Positions 24,750-33,894 of a DNA stretch of 42,292 bases are shown in pieces (within the stretch, counting starts at the first letter, position 1; every line of letters begins with the position of its first letter). The stretch is from positions 102,720 to 145,011 of the forward strand of contig DKIV01000008.1 in assembly GCA_002454425.1 (NCBI GenBank), written 5' to 3'. A program made the translations under genes and the position numbers. This DNA comes from Sphingobacteriaceae bacterium UBA6709. Lineage in GTDB: Bacteria; Bacteroidota; Bacteroidia; Sphingobacteriales; Sphingobacteriaceae. The notes beneath the pieces are model-generated. The model was not told the origin of the DNA and made no database searches. It was given only the letters and a program-made list of their open reading frames with translations.

Positions 24750-27674
24750 TTAGTTAGTAAACGGCAAAAAAGGCATCTTTAGCTCTACCATGGTGCCTCC
24801 TTGACTCAATTGTTGAGCATGAACACTCATATCTGTACCTTGATTTTTATTTATTAAAGCAATGCGCTGCTTCGTTAAATCCATGCCCCTACTAATATGT
24901 TCCGCCTTGTTATTTACTGAATTCTCAATGCCCACGCCATCGTCAATAATTTTGATGAGCAGATACCCCGTCATGCTTTCAATTCTGATTTCGATGTGCC
25001 CGGCAACCTCCTTTGGCATGATTCCGTGCCAGATAGCATTTTCGACATATGGCTGCAGCAACATCGCCGGAATCATCGTATTTGCCTTATCGATATCGGC
25101 AGAGACCATGATATCATAACTTAGTTTCTCCCCAAAGCGCATCTTCTCAAGTCGAAGGTAAAGATTCAGATAATCAAGCTCCTCATCCAGACTAATATAG
25201 CTTTTGGTACATATTTCAAGATTTTTCCTTATCAGCCGCGCAAAGCCGGTAAGCACCTGATTCGCCATAGTATGATCGCGGGTATTTATAAAGTACTGAA
25301 TGGAGTTCATCACGTTGAAGATGAAATGCGGATTCATCATCGCCTGCAGTGCTTGTTGTTCAAGAGCCAGCATCTTGGTCTGATTCTTCAGACGTTCACC
25401 TTCCTTATGCTGACGTACTCTGAAATAGCGCCGTACTACTAAATACACGAAAGTGCCTAAGGCCGCAATTTCTAAAATGATGAACCACCATCGCTCCCAA
25501 AATGGTGGAGCAATGGAAAACTTTACCAGTATAGGCGCCCCCCAGTCAGAATAGAGACTTCTTGCCATAATCTCCATGCGGTAATCGCCGGGCTCCAGAG
25601 CCGCGAATACCAGCGAATTGCTTTGTGTTTCAACCCAGCGCGACTGACCATGCAGACGATATCGATAACTCACGTGTTCCGGATAGGCAAAATCCAGCGC
25701 CATATAGTCGAACGTAAGCATATTGCGGGCATAACTGAGGTTATCCAACGAGTCAGGAGACATACGTGTCTTATTCACTTTGACACTCAGCAAATGTAAG
25801 GATGGCGCTGGCTTAGCCATACTTTTTTCCGCGTTGAAAATCGTCAGTCCCCGATCTGTGGCAATATAAACATGATCTCCTTCAACAAAAATATCATTGA
25901 TCTCGTCAGATAAAAGACCGTCCTCAACGGTAAAACTTTGAATCGTCTGATCACCATTCGTAAAGTCGATGCTCGATAGCCCACGCGCTGTGGCCACCCA
26001 TACCTTATAATCTTCGGAATAGATCTTCTTACAAATATTACTTGCCAAGCCGTCGCTGGCGACAATCCTTCTTAGTACTTTATTGTCTTTCAGCAGGAAA
26101 ATTCCTGATCCATAGGTGGTACATACAATCCTACCGTCAGGAAGTTCCGTGATGCCGGTAATACGTTCTTTTAATACAGAACCTTGCTGGTGCAGCGATT
26201 GCACGCTATCCTCCGTTACATAATGGAGCCCCTTAACATTTGAAAACCATAAGCGACCCCGACTGTCATAAAAAACGGTAAATGACCGCTCGTGCATAGC
26301 TGGATGCTCATTAAGATTTGAAGCACGGCGATCGCCATTTATTACCAAAACACCGGAGGCGTGAGCAATGGCAAGCTCGCCATGAGGACCGTGACTAAAC
26401 GATTTAATGGAAATATCAGGTCGCGGAGCAAACTCAAGATGCACATGTTCGTCTTTCCGATAGCTTAAAATGCGATCCTCCAATGCGTACCATAGTTTAC
26501 CACTTCGATGGTCATAGGTAATTTGACGCAGCGAATTATTCATGGAAGAAGCGTGATATACTTCTGATAAATTACCTCCGTCAGAATAGGCAAACACATC
26601 GCCATTTCGCAGTCCCAGAAGCAATTGTTCACCGTAGCGCCCTATCGCCGTGACAGAATTCGAGCTCAAACCTTCGGAGCTATCGATATTCAGCGCATTG
26701 ATGTAGTTAAATGGCAATAAAAACACACCATTACCGATGGTACATATCCAGATGTTACCCTGCCTGTCTTCAGCGATATGGGATACATTTGTATGATTAA
26801 GAAGATTATAGACGCCTCTGCCAAAGCCCGAACGGCGATATAGATAAGCTCCCTTTCCTGCCGTTGCCGCCCAATAATTCCCTTTACTATCCTGCATAAT
26901 AAGCTCAGGCTTAACATCTTTCAACCCTGGTTCATCCTTTAAAATATTGCCATCCAGGTCGCTAAGGCCCGCCTTACTCATATACAGAATACGTCCGTCG
27001 GGAGAGCTCTCCATAAACCCGCGCGCACTAGTTGGATAATTCTTTAAGCGAATAGGCTTTAAGCCATGCTCTTTTAGCTGAAAAGCGTAATGCGAATTTA
27101 TCGCCAGTATCCTGCCCGTATTGTCTTCGCGCAATGCACAATTTGCTAAGGACTTATATTTTGAGGTGTAATAAATAACGCGGTTATCAACGCTAATTCT
27201 TATTAACGCGTTCTGATTGGTACTAAACCACAGGTTGGCCCGGCCGTCCTCAAGGAAGTTAAGGAAACTGCCTTTGCTAAAAGCATTCCGCAACAATGAA
27301 CTATTGGAGGGATTGAAAAACTTCCCGTCCTTATAATAGCTCAGTTTTCCGTTAAGGCTCAAAAACCAAATACGCCCTCTGCTATCTTCCTGTATTTTGA
27401 GCACTTCATTGTCTGCGAGTCCTTCATCTGTAGTAAACAAAGAAAAATCCTTCCCATCAAACCGATTTACACCATTTTCCGTGGCAAGCCACATGTATCC
27501 TTTGGAGTCCTGAAAAGCGTAATACACCCGGGAACTTGCCAGACCATTCTCATCAGAATAGTTGCGCGGCATGAATACATCAGCATTCGCCGGTAGCTGA
27601 ATAGCCAACAAAAAGAGTATAAAAGCCCATTTTTTCAACTTCACACTGCATCCTATTCGGGGCCACTGATTCAT
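24750..27674 (-). CDS. Propeller-type sensor histidine kinase (LytS class)
   Basis: Membrane sensor of 974 residues. A signal peptide/N-terminal helix (about 13-31) leads into a periplasmic sensor of about 14 Reg_prop blades, visible as recurring segments such as DSKGYMWLATENGVNRFDG, EDSRGRIWFLSLNGKLSYY and EDRQGNIWICTIGNGVFLLP. A Y_Y_Y domain (about 630-710) and one membrane helix (about 720-745) follow. The C-terminal kinase has His783 in MNPHFIFNVMNSIQ, the N-box LQPYVENAIWHG and the G-box DDGVGI. There is no receiver domain, so it is not a hybrid kinase. It follows its regulator by one base. The ligand is unknown; no polysaccharide locus is nearby. Confidence 0.92.
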   Translation of the reverse strand: MNQWPRIGCSVKLKKWAFILFLLAIQLPANADVFMPRNYSDENGLASSRVYYAFQDSKGYMWLATENGVNRFDGKDFSLFTTDEGLADNEVLKIQEDSRGRIWFLSLNGKLSYYKDGKFFNPSNSSLLRNAFSKGSFLNFLEDGRANLWFSTNQNALIRISVDNRVIYYTSKYKSLANCALREDNTGRILAINSHYAFQLKEHGLKPIRLKNYPTSARGFMESSPDGRILYMSKAGLSDLDGNILKDEPGLKDVKPELIMQDSKGNYWAATAGKGAYLYRRSGFGRGVYNLLNHTNVSHIAEDRQGNIWICTIGNGVFLLPFNYINALNIDSSEGLSSNSVTAIGRYGEQLLLGLRNGDVFAYSDGGNLSEVYHASSMNNSLRQITYDHRSGKLWYALEDRILSYRKDEHVHLEFAPRPDISIKSFSHGPHGELAIAHASGVLVINGDRRASNLNEHPAMHERSFTVFYDSRGRLWFSNVKGLHYVTEDSVQSLHQQGSVLKERITGITELPDGRIVCTTYGSGIFLLKDNKVLRRIVASDGLASNICKKIYSEDYKVWVATARGLSSIDFTNGDQTIQSFTVEDGLLSDEINDIFVEGDHVYIATDRGLTIFNAEKSMAKPAPSLHLLSVKVNKTRMSPDSLDNLSYARNMLTFDYMALDFAYPEHVSYRYRLHGQSRWVETQSNSLVFAALEPGDYRMEIMARSLYSDWGAPILVKFSIAPPFWERWWFIILEIAALGTFVYLVVRRYFRVRQHKEGERLKNQTKMLALEQQALQAMMNPHFIFNVMNSIQYFINTRDHTMANQVLTGFARLIRKNLEICTKSYISLDEELDYLNLYLRLEKMRFGEKLSYDIMVSADIDKANTMIPAMLLQPYVENAIWHGIMPKEVAGHIEIRIESMTGYLLIKIIDDGVGIENSVNNKAEHISRGMDLTKQRIALINKNQGTDMSVHAQQLSQGGTMVELKMPFLPFTN

Positions 27675-27675
27675 G

Positions 27676-28416
27676 CTATTTTTTTATATTGAGCTTAACC
27701 TTCTCCTGAAATTCAGCAAAGCGGCGCCGCGACACAGGCAATTCGGTATCGTCACGAAGGATCACGTTGAATCCGTTCTTGTTAGAATACGCTGTGATGT
27801 ACTGAAAGTTTACAAGTATTGATTTATGAATGCGCCAGAAGAACCGTTGATCCAGAAGCTCTTCAAATTCCTTCAAGGGCTTGGAGGCCACGAAGGTATT
27901 TCCGGATTGCAGATGCAAAACAGAATAATTGCTGTCAGCCTCGATATACATGATATCAGATGTGTTCACTATATCAAAGCCCTGATTATGAGTAAGGCTT
28001 ATCTTATCCCCTGCCGGATCTGTTGTAGCCACAGCAGCATTAAGCACACGATTTTTCTCATTATGAAACTCCGTGCACTTTCGACAGGCCTCTTGCAGCT
28101 CCTCAATGTCGATCGGCTTCAAAAGGTAGTCCAGAGCCTGTGCTTTTAATGCTTTTAATGCATACTGATCATATGCCGTTGTAAATACCACCATTTCACT
28201 CTTCAGATCAGGAAGTAGCGCGAAGCCATTTTCTCCCGGCATGGCGATGTCAAGGAATACCATATCAAAAACGCCCTCGGCAAGCTTCTCGCGTGCCTCG
28301 GCAACAGATTTGGCTATTCCTCCTACATGAATTTCTTTACAATGCTCCGCAAGAAGATAATACAGCGACTTTCTGCTATATTCTTCATCATCAACAATAA
28401 GTGCATTCAGGCTCAT
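27676..28416 (-). CDS. LytTR-family response regulator
   Basis: A 246-residue regulator, the partner of the kinase encoded one base downstream. The receiver domain (about 1-120) has the acidic pair Asp9/Asp10 and phosphoacceptor Asp56 (VFLDIAMPGENGF), the conserved threonine in VVFTTAYDQYALKAL and lysine in YLLKPID. The C-terminal LytTR DNA-binding domain (about 140-243) shows IMYIEADSNYSVLHL, FWRIHKSILVNFQYI and LPVSRRRFAEF. Target genes are not evident. A GCATG-rich inverted repeat lies 20-50 bases upstream of its start. Confidence 0.93.
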   Translation of the reverse strand: MSLNALIVDDEEYSRKSLYYLLAEHCKEIHVGGIAKSVAEAREKLAEGVFDMVFLDIAMPGENGFALLPDLKSEMVVFTTAYDQYALKALKAQALDYLLKPIDIEELQEACRKCTEFHNEKNRVLNAAVATTDPAGDKISLTHNQGFDIVNTSDIMYIEADSNYSVLHLQSGNTFVASKPLKEFEELLDQRFFWRIHKSILVNFQYITAYSNKNGFNVILRDDTELPVSRRRFAEFQEKVKLNIKK

Positions 28417-28480
28417 GGTGCGATATTAATAAAAAAGCATGACATGCCCGCTATCTGCAGACATGCTTAGCACGCATAAA

Positions 28481-28513
28481 AACAAAGGGGCAGGATGTTA
28501 ACGTCCTGCCCCT
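28481..28513 (-). terminator. Rho-independent terminator of clpC
   Basis: A perfect 10-bp stem (AGGGGCAGGA 28486-28495 with TCCTGCCCCT 28504-28513), extended inwards by GTTAAC, is followed on the minus strand by TTTGTTTTTATG. It lies 22 bases after the clpC stop. Confidence 0.9.
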
Positions 28514-28534
28514 CGTTGGATAGTATAGAAAATA

Positions 28535-31087
28535 CTACTCTTCAGAATGCTTACCCTTACGAGGTAATTCTTCCTCTTTTATCTCTGCGGCCGCTTTCGG
28601 TTTTACGTGCACGTCACCACTTTCCTTATCAATATCTACCTCCATAACCATGCCGTCCGTAAGTTCTCCCTTAAGAATTTCCTCCGCGATGGGATCTTCA
28701 AGGAATTTTTGGATAGCACGTTTCAAAGGACGAGCACCAAACTGACTATCATAGCCTTTGTCAGCAATATAGTCTTTAGCATTCGTCGTGAGGCTGATAT
28801 TATAGCCTAAGGCATGTACTCTTGAGAATAATGACGCAAGTTCAATATCGATAATCTTAAAGATATCATCCTTTGTAAGCGAGTTAAACACGATCACATC
28901 GTCAATACGGTTCAAGAACTCCGGCGCAAAGGCACGTTTCAAGGCATTCTCTATCACACCTCTTGAATGCGACTCCGTCTGTAACGTTTTGGCAGTGGTA
29001 GAAAATCCTACACCCTGGCCAAAATCCTTAAGCTGACGGGCGCCAATATTGGAGGTCATAATAACGATCGTATTGCGGAAGTCGACTTTACGACCCAGAC
29101 TGTCGGTAAGCTGGCCCTCATCAAGCACCTGTAACAGGATGTTGAATACATCCGGATGTGCTTTTTCAATTTCGTCAAGCAACACAACAGAATAAGGCTT
29201 CCGGCGTACCTTCTCGGTCAGCTGCCCGCCTTCTTCATAACCAACATATCCCGGAGGCGCCCCCACAAGGCGGGAAACAGCAAATTTCTCCATGTATTCG
29301 CTCATGTCAATCTGAATCAGCGCATCTTCGCTATCAAACATAAAACGAGCAAGTTCTTTCGCAAGTTCCGTCTTACCAACGCCCGTAGGACCTAAAAATA
29401 TAAATGATCCTATTGGCTTCTTTGGATCTTTCAATCCGGCACGTGTACGTTGTATCGCTTTCGTAAGCTTTCTGATAGCCTCATCCTGACCGATGATCTT
29501 CCCTGCCATCAACTCAGGCATAGAAAGGAGCTTCTGACTATCTGTCTGACCTACGCGCTGAACAGGAATTCCTGTCATCATAGACACCACTTCCGCAACA
29601 TTATCTTCGGTTACGGTGTATCGTTTGGTTCTTGTCTCCGCCTCCCATGAGTTCTTTGCCTTATCAAGCTCTTCAAGAAGATGTTTTTCCGTATCGCGAA
29701 GTTTTGCAGCTTCCTCATATTTCTGACTACGAACAACCTTATTCTTTTCAAGCTTTATTTCCTCGATCTTTTGCTCAATATCTATGATCGTTTGCGGAAC
29801 ATGAATATTGGTAAGGTGCACACGCGAACCGGCTTCATCCATCGCATCTATGGCTTTGTCTGGCAAAAATCTGTCCGTAATATAACGTGACGTTAGTGCC
29901 ACACAAGCGTTAATAGCCTCCGGAGTATAAGTTACAGCGTGGTGCTCCTCATACTTTTCCTTAATCCTGTTAAGTATTTCAATAGTCTCATCAACACTCG
30001 CTGGCTCAACCATAACTTTCTGGAAGCGACGGTCAAGCGCGCCATCTTTTTCAATAAACTGACGATACTCATCCAGTGTAGTAGCTCCAATGCATTGAAT
30101 TTCACCTCTTGCTAAAGCAGGTTTAAACATATTCGAGGCATCAAGAGATCCTGACGCTCCGCCAGCTCCCACAATTGTATGGATCTCATCAATAAAGAGA
30201 ATCACATCTGGCGACTTCTCCAGCTCATTCATTACCGCCTTCATACGCTCTTCAAACTGTCCCCGGTACTTTGTTCCGGCAACCAAAGAGGCAAGATCAA
30301 GCGTCACTACACGTTTATTAAAAAGAACTCTTGACACTTTACGCTGCACAATGCGCAATGCTAGTCCCTCAGCAATCGCTGACTTACCCACTCCGGGTTC
30401 CCCGATAAGTATGGGATTATTCTTTTTACGACGAGATAGAATCTGACTTACACGCTCTATTTCCTTATCCCTCCCCACAATCGGATCAAGCTTTCCGTCT
30501 TCGGCGGCTTTGGTAAGATCACGACCAAAATTATCAAGCACAGGAGTTTTTGACTTTATGTCCGACACCTTCTTTGGCTGACTATAGGAAGATTCCTCCT
30601 CCCGGAAATCGTCATCTCCTGCAGCTGAACCAGGTCCTTCATCACGAAAATCTTCGCGATTCTGCTCTACCTCAGCTTTAAAAACGTCATAATTAATATT
30701 ATACTGTAACAATATCTGCGAAGCGACATTATCGTCATCTCTTAAAATTGACAGTAACAGGTGTTCTGTTCCTATTACGTCGCTTTTAAAGATCTTTGCT
30801 TCCAGATATGTTATCTTTAATACCTTTTCCGCCTGCTTCGTCAATGGAATATTTCCAAGATTAGCAGTAGCTCCTGATGTCCCTTTTACAGCATCTTCAA
30901 TCGAGCGACGCAGGCGAGCTGTATCTACTCCTATTGATTTCAGGATTTTTATCGCCATGCCGTCACCTTCCCTGATAAGACCCAGCAACAAGTGTTCGGT
31001 GCCAATATAATCATGCCCAAGACGCAGCGCTTCTTCCCTACTGTAGGAAATAACGTCTTTAACACGTGGTGAAAATTTAGCTTCCAT
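28535..31087 (-). CDS. clpC: ATP-dependent Clp protease ATP-binding subunit ClpC
   Basis: AAA+ unfoldase (850 residues) that feeds proteins to ClpP. In order it has two Clp_N repeats (about 1-140), an acidic linker rich in D and E (145-166), and AAA domain 1 (Walker A GEPGVGKS 229-236, Walker B VILFIDEIHT). A UVR-type middle segment (NKVVRSQKYEEAAKLRDTE) follows, then AAA domain 2 (GPTGVGKTELAKEL, SVVLLDEIEKAHPD) and a D2-small domain ending GARPLKRAIQKFLEDPIA. The VGF in GQGVGFST is placed like the ClpP-docking loop. The UVR segment and absence of a long coiled-coil middle domain identify ClpC rather than ClpB. No mcsAB or ctsR genes are nearby. Divergent from ettA. Confidence 0.96.
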   Translation of the reverse strand: MEAKFSPRVKDVISYSREEALRLGHDYIGTEHLLLGLIREGDGMAIKILKSIGVDTARLRRSIEDAVKGTSGATANLGNIPLTKQAEKVLKITYLEAKIFKSDVIGTEHLLLSILRDDDNVASQILLQYNINYDVFKAEVEQNREDFRDEGPGSAAGDDDFREEESSYSQPKKVSDIKSKTPVLDNFGRDLTKAAEDGKLDPIVGRDKEIERVSQILSRRKKNNPILIGEPGVGKSAIAEGLALRIVQRKVSRVLFNKRVVTLDLASLVAGTKYRGQFEERMKAVMNELEKSPDVILFIDEIHTIVGAGGASGSLDASNMFKPALARGEIQCIGATTLDEYRQFIEKDGALDRRFQKVMVEPASVDETIEILNRIKEKYEEHHAVTYTPEAINACVALTSRYITDRFLPDKAIDAMDEAGSRVHLTNIHVPQTIIDIEQKIEEIKLEKNKVVRSQKYEEAAKLRDTEKHLLEELDKAKNSWEAETRTKRYTVTEDNVAEVVSMMTGIPVQRVGQTDSQKLLSMPELMAGKIIGQDEAIRKLTKAIQRTRAGLKDPKKPIGSFIFLGPTGVGKTELAKELARFMFDSEDALIQIDMSEYMEKFAVSRLVGAPPGYVGYEEGGQLTEKVRRKPYSVVLLDEIEKAHPDVFNILLQVLDEGQLTDSLGRKVDFRNTIVIMTSNIGARQLKDFGQGVGFSTTAKTLQTESHSRGVIENALKRAFAPEFLNRIDDVIVFNSLTKDDIFKIIDIELASLFSRVHALGYNISLTTNAKDYIADKGYDSQFGARPLKRAIQKFLEDPIAEEILKGELTDGMVMEVDIDKESGDVHVKPKAAAEIKEEELPRKGKHSEE

Positions 31088-31222
31088 GTATATACCTTTC
31101 TTCGAGTTGAACGCCCTAATGTATTAATTATTCAAATACATCATGAGCAATTAAAAAATTAATTTATCAACAATTAAGCCAGAATGCCTTGCCTCTGCCC
31201 TCTATAGCCTAATATAATAAAA

Positions 31223-31234
31223 TTTCGATCGAAA
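31223..31234. promoter_or_regulatory. 12-bp palindrome between divergent clpC and ettA
   Basis: TTTCGATCGAAA is a perfect palindrome in the 188-base gap between the two genes, about 42 bases before the ettA ATG. It is flanked by an outer inverted pair AGCCT (31206-31210) and AGGCT (31234-31238). It could be an operator for one or both genes. No perfect TAnnTTTG is visible for either gene; TGTATTTG (7 of 8) lies upstream of clpC on the minus strand. Confidence 0.35.
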
Positions 31235-31275
31235 GGCTTAAAATACCGATATTAGACATTTCATTTTAAGCAATA

Positions 31276-32955
31276 ATGACAGACGAGAAAATAATATTTT
31301 CGATGGCAGGGGTAAATAAGATTTATCCGCCACAGAAACAAGTACTAAAAAACATATACCTTTCTTTTTTCTACGGTGCCAAGATCGGCGTCATAGGCTT
31401 AAACGGCTCGGGTAAATCGTCCTTGCTGAAGATTATTGCAGGGCTCGATAAATCTTACCAAGGGGATGTCGTATTTTCTCCCGGCTACTCCGTAGGCTAT
31501 TTGGCCCAGGAGCCTATTCTCGATCCTGAAAAAACAGTCAGAGAGGTCGTTGAGGAAGGCGTAGCTGAAATTACAGCGGTACTGAAAGAGTACGAAGAGA
31601 TAAATGAGAAGTTCGGATTACCGGAAGTCTACGAAGATGCTGACGCGATGGATAAACTTCTGGCGCGACAGGGTGAGCTTCAGGATAAGATAGACGCCAC
31701 AAACGCATGGGAGCTTGACTCAAAGCTTGAACGCGCCATGGATGCTCTAAGAACGCCGGATCCCGATGCTAAAATAGCCAATTTGTCAGGAGGTGAACGC
31801 CGCCGCGTGGCACTATGTCGGCTTTTATTACAACAACCCGATGTTCTGCTTCTTGATGAGCCTACCAATCACCTGGATGCCGAATCTATCGACTGGCTGG
31901 AACAGCATCTGAAACAATATGAAGGTACTGTTATCGCGGTAACGCACGACAGATATTTCCTTGATAATGTGGCCGGCTGGATTCTGGAACTCGACCGGGG
32001 CGAAGGTATTCCCTGGCGCGGCAATTACTCGTCATGGCTTGACCAAAAGTCGAAACGCCTGGCACAGGAAGAAAAAACAGAAAGCAAGCGTCAGAAAACA
32101 TTGGAACGCGAACTCGAATGGGTGCGCATGGCTCCGAAAGCGCGACATGCTAAATCCAAGGCACGTCTGTCTAACTACGAAAAATTGGCTTCCGAAGAAG
32201 GCAAAGAACGCGAAGATAAATTGGAACTATTCATCCCTCCAGGCCCACGCCTGGGAAATGTAGTTATTGAAGCGCAGAATGTTTCCAAAGCTTATGGCGA
32301 TCGGATTCTGTTTGAGAACCTCAGCTTCAGCCTGCCACGTGCGGGAATCGTCGGCATCATCGGTCCTAACGGCGCTGGAAAAACGACGCTTTTCCGCCTT
32401 ATTACGGGGCAGGAACAGCCAGACAGCGGAACCTTCCATGTTGGCGAAACAGTAGCACTCGGATATGTCGATCAGATGCACAGTGATTTGGATCCGGAGA
32501 AATCAGTATGGGAAAATATCACCGGCGGGACCGAAAACATTATGCTCGGCAACCGCTCAGTAAACTCACGTGCTTACGTATCGAAGTTCAACTTCAATGG
32601 CGCCGATCAGCAGAAGAAAATCAGTGTACTCTCCGGTGGTGAAAGAAACCGCGCACACCTGGCTATCACACTAAAGAAAGACAGCAACGTACTGCTGCTG
32701 GATGAGCCTACAAACGACATCGATGTTAACACGCTGCGTGCTCTGGAAGAAGGAATGGAAAACTTCGCCGGATGCGCGGTGATCATCTCACACGACCGTT
32801 GGTTCCTGGATCGTATATGTACCCATATTCTGGCATTTGAAGGTGATTCACAGGTGTATTTCTTCGAAGGAAATTATACAGAATATGAAGAAAATCGTAA
32901 AAAGCGCTTAGGCGATAACCAACCAACGCGTATACGTTATAAAAAGCTGGTCTAA
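31276..32955 (+). CDS. ettA: ABC-F protein EttA (energy-dependent translational throttle)
   Basis: Soluble ribosome-binding ATPase (559 residues) with two ABC domains and no membrane part. It gates the first elongation step according to ATP/ADP level in E. coli. Domain 1: GLNGSGKSSLLK, LSGGERRRVALC, LLLDEPTNHLDAESIDWLE. The EttA arm lies in the region around residues 95-135. The P-site linker is charged (KRLAQEEKTESKRQKTLERE then WVRMAPKARHAKSKARL). Domain 2: GPNGAGKTTLFR, LSGGERNRAHLA, LLLDEPTNDIDVNTLRALEE. Length and the WVRM...KARHAKSKAR signature match EttA rather than other ABC-F members. A strong terminator follows. Confidence 0.95.
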   Translation: MTDEKIIFSMAGVNKIYPPQKQVLKNIYLSFFYGAKIGVIGLNGSGKSSLLKIIAGLDKSYQGDVVFSPGYSVGYLAQEPILDPEKTVREVVEEGVAEITAVLKEYEEINEKFGLPEVYEDADAMDKLLARQGELQDKIDATNAWELDSKLERAMDALRTPDPDAKIANLSGGERRRVALCRLLLQQPDVLLLDEPTNHLDAESIDWLEQHLKQYEGTVIAVTHDRYFLDNVAGWILELDRGEGIPWRGNYSSWLDQKSKRLAQEEKTESKRQKTLERELEWVRMAPKARHAKSKARLSNYEKLASEEGKEREDKLELFIPPGPRLGNVVIEAQNVSKAYGDRILFENLSFSLPRAGIVGIIGPNGAGKTTLFRLITGQEQPDSGTFHVGETVALGYVDQMHSDLDPEKSVWENITGGTENIMLGNRSVNSRAYVSKFNFNGADQQKKISVLSGGERNRAHLAITLKKDSNVLLLDEPTNDIDVNTLRALEEGMENFAGCAVIISHDRWFLDRICTHILAFEGDSQVYFFEGNYTEYEENRKKRLGDNQPTRIRYKKLV

Positions 32956-32982
32956 TAACTCAGACCATGCAAAGCAAAAAAG

Positions 32983-33018
32983 GGGTTCCTGGACGTTCGC
33001 GTTCAGGAACCCTTTCTA
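32983..33018 (+). terminator. Rho-independent terminator of ettA
   Basis: GGGTTCCTGGACG pairs with CGTTCAGGAACCC (32983-33012, one G-T pair) around a TTCG tetraloop, followed by TTTCTATTT. The rest of 33019-33245 holds no credible gene; a frame on the minus strand at 33032-33229 is not supported. Confidence 0.9.
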
Positions 33019-33245
33019 TTTCCCATCAACGCTACGAATAACCAATTCTTGACAATCTCCGCATCAGGACAGAGCTCCCGCATCGTTGCTTCATAAGAAA
33101 GGCTCGAACAGGTTTATGCATCCCAAAGAAACAAAGACAACAGTAGAAGTGTAAATACCTTAGTATCATTATCAAACCCAAGGAAAGGCTATTAGCTCGC
33201 AGGGGTTGATAATGCTTGACGTAAAACAAATTATAATTTATATCT

Positions 33246-33668
33246 ATGGAAACAGCTTATGTTGCAAAAGCCACCGCCAAAGGAGGCAGAAATGGCCATG
33301 TAAAATCTATTGATGGAGCGCTCGACGTCGATGTCCGCAGCCCAAAAGAAATGGGAGGCGAAGGCGGAGTGTTTCTCAATCCCGAAATCTTGTTCGCCGG
33401 TGGCTATGCCGCATGCTTTGACAGTGCCCTGCAGCATGTGGCAAGAGCCGAAAAAATAACCCTGGGCGAAACTGAAGTCACCGCGGAAGTGGGCATAGGT
33501 AAAAACGACCAAGGAGGATTCTCTCTGTCCGTGGTGCTGAACGTCGTAGTCCCTGGCTTAGCGCAGGAAGAAGCGCAGGCTTTGGTAGAAAAGGCACATC
33601 AGGTATGTCCTTATTCCAATGCCACGAGAGGAAATATCGACGTACAACTTAACGTTGCTGTCTTATAA
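33246..33668 (+). CDS. ohr: Organic hydroperoxide resistance protein Ohr
   Basis: Thiol peroxidase of the OsmC/Ohr family (140 residues) that reduces organic hydroperoxides, usually with lipoyl proteins as reductant. The catalytic pair is present: peroxidatic Cys57 in GGYAACFDSAL and resolving Cys121 in VCPYSNATRGN. The catalytic Arg15 is in KGGRNGHV and an acidic residue in GGEGGVFLNPE. Length and spacing fit Ohr better than OsmC. It is a single-gene unit with its own terminator; no ohrR regulator is in the window. Confidence 0.95.
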   Translation: METAYVAKATAKGGRNGHVKSIDGALDVDVRSPKEMGGEGGVFLNPEILFAGGYAACFDSALQHVARAEKITLGETEVTAEVGIGKNDQGGFSLSVVLNVVVPGLAQEEAQALVEKAHQVCPYSNATRGNIDVQLNVAVL

Positions 33669-33676
33669 AATCCGAT

Positions 33677-33706
33677 AAAGCCGGCCTTACATGAAGGGTC
33701 GGCTTT
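33677..33706 (+). terminator. Probable terminator of ohr
   Basis: AAAGCCG (33677-33683) pairs with CGGCTTT (33700-33706), with inner pairing of GCCTT to AAGGGT, eight bases after the ohr stop. The tail after the stem is short of U. Confidence 0.65.
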
Positions 33707-33851
33707 AATGCTACTGTCTCGATACAGGCCCCTTCTCAGCTAAAAAGCTGTTCATTTCATAACACCCTCAAAAAGACAAGCCTATCCCTTTTCTCCTAAT
33801 CAAAAGCGAAGCCCCTAATCTTCTGACTTCAAAAATTGACATTACAATTTA

Positions 33852-33880
33852 ATAGGAAGGCCTATCCTGCCTTACCTTTG
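33852..33880 (+). promoter_or_regulatory. Promoter and possible operator of the MFS gene
   Basis: TACCTTTG (33873-33880) is an exact TAnnTTTG, with the ATG 15 bases further on, so the leader should be about 10 bases. Just upstream is ATAGG-AAGG-CCTAT (33852-33865). The octamer GCCTATCC occurs here (33860-33867) and again exactly 80 bases earlier (33780-33787). A repressor site overlapping the promoter is plausible for an exporter gene. Confidence 0.45.
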
Positions 33881-33894
33881 TCGGACAATAAAAC

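Noticed and set aside
28434..28470. GCATG-rich inverted repeat upstream of the response regulator as a second terminator
   Set aside because: Seven-base stem with a 20-base loop; the clpC terminator just upstream is sufficient, and the T-run may only be promoter DNA.
33032..33229. 65-codon leftward frame after ettA
   Set aside because: Starts near the ohr promoter, ends by the ettA terminator, and shows no family features.
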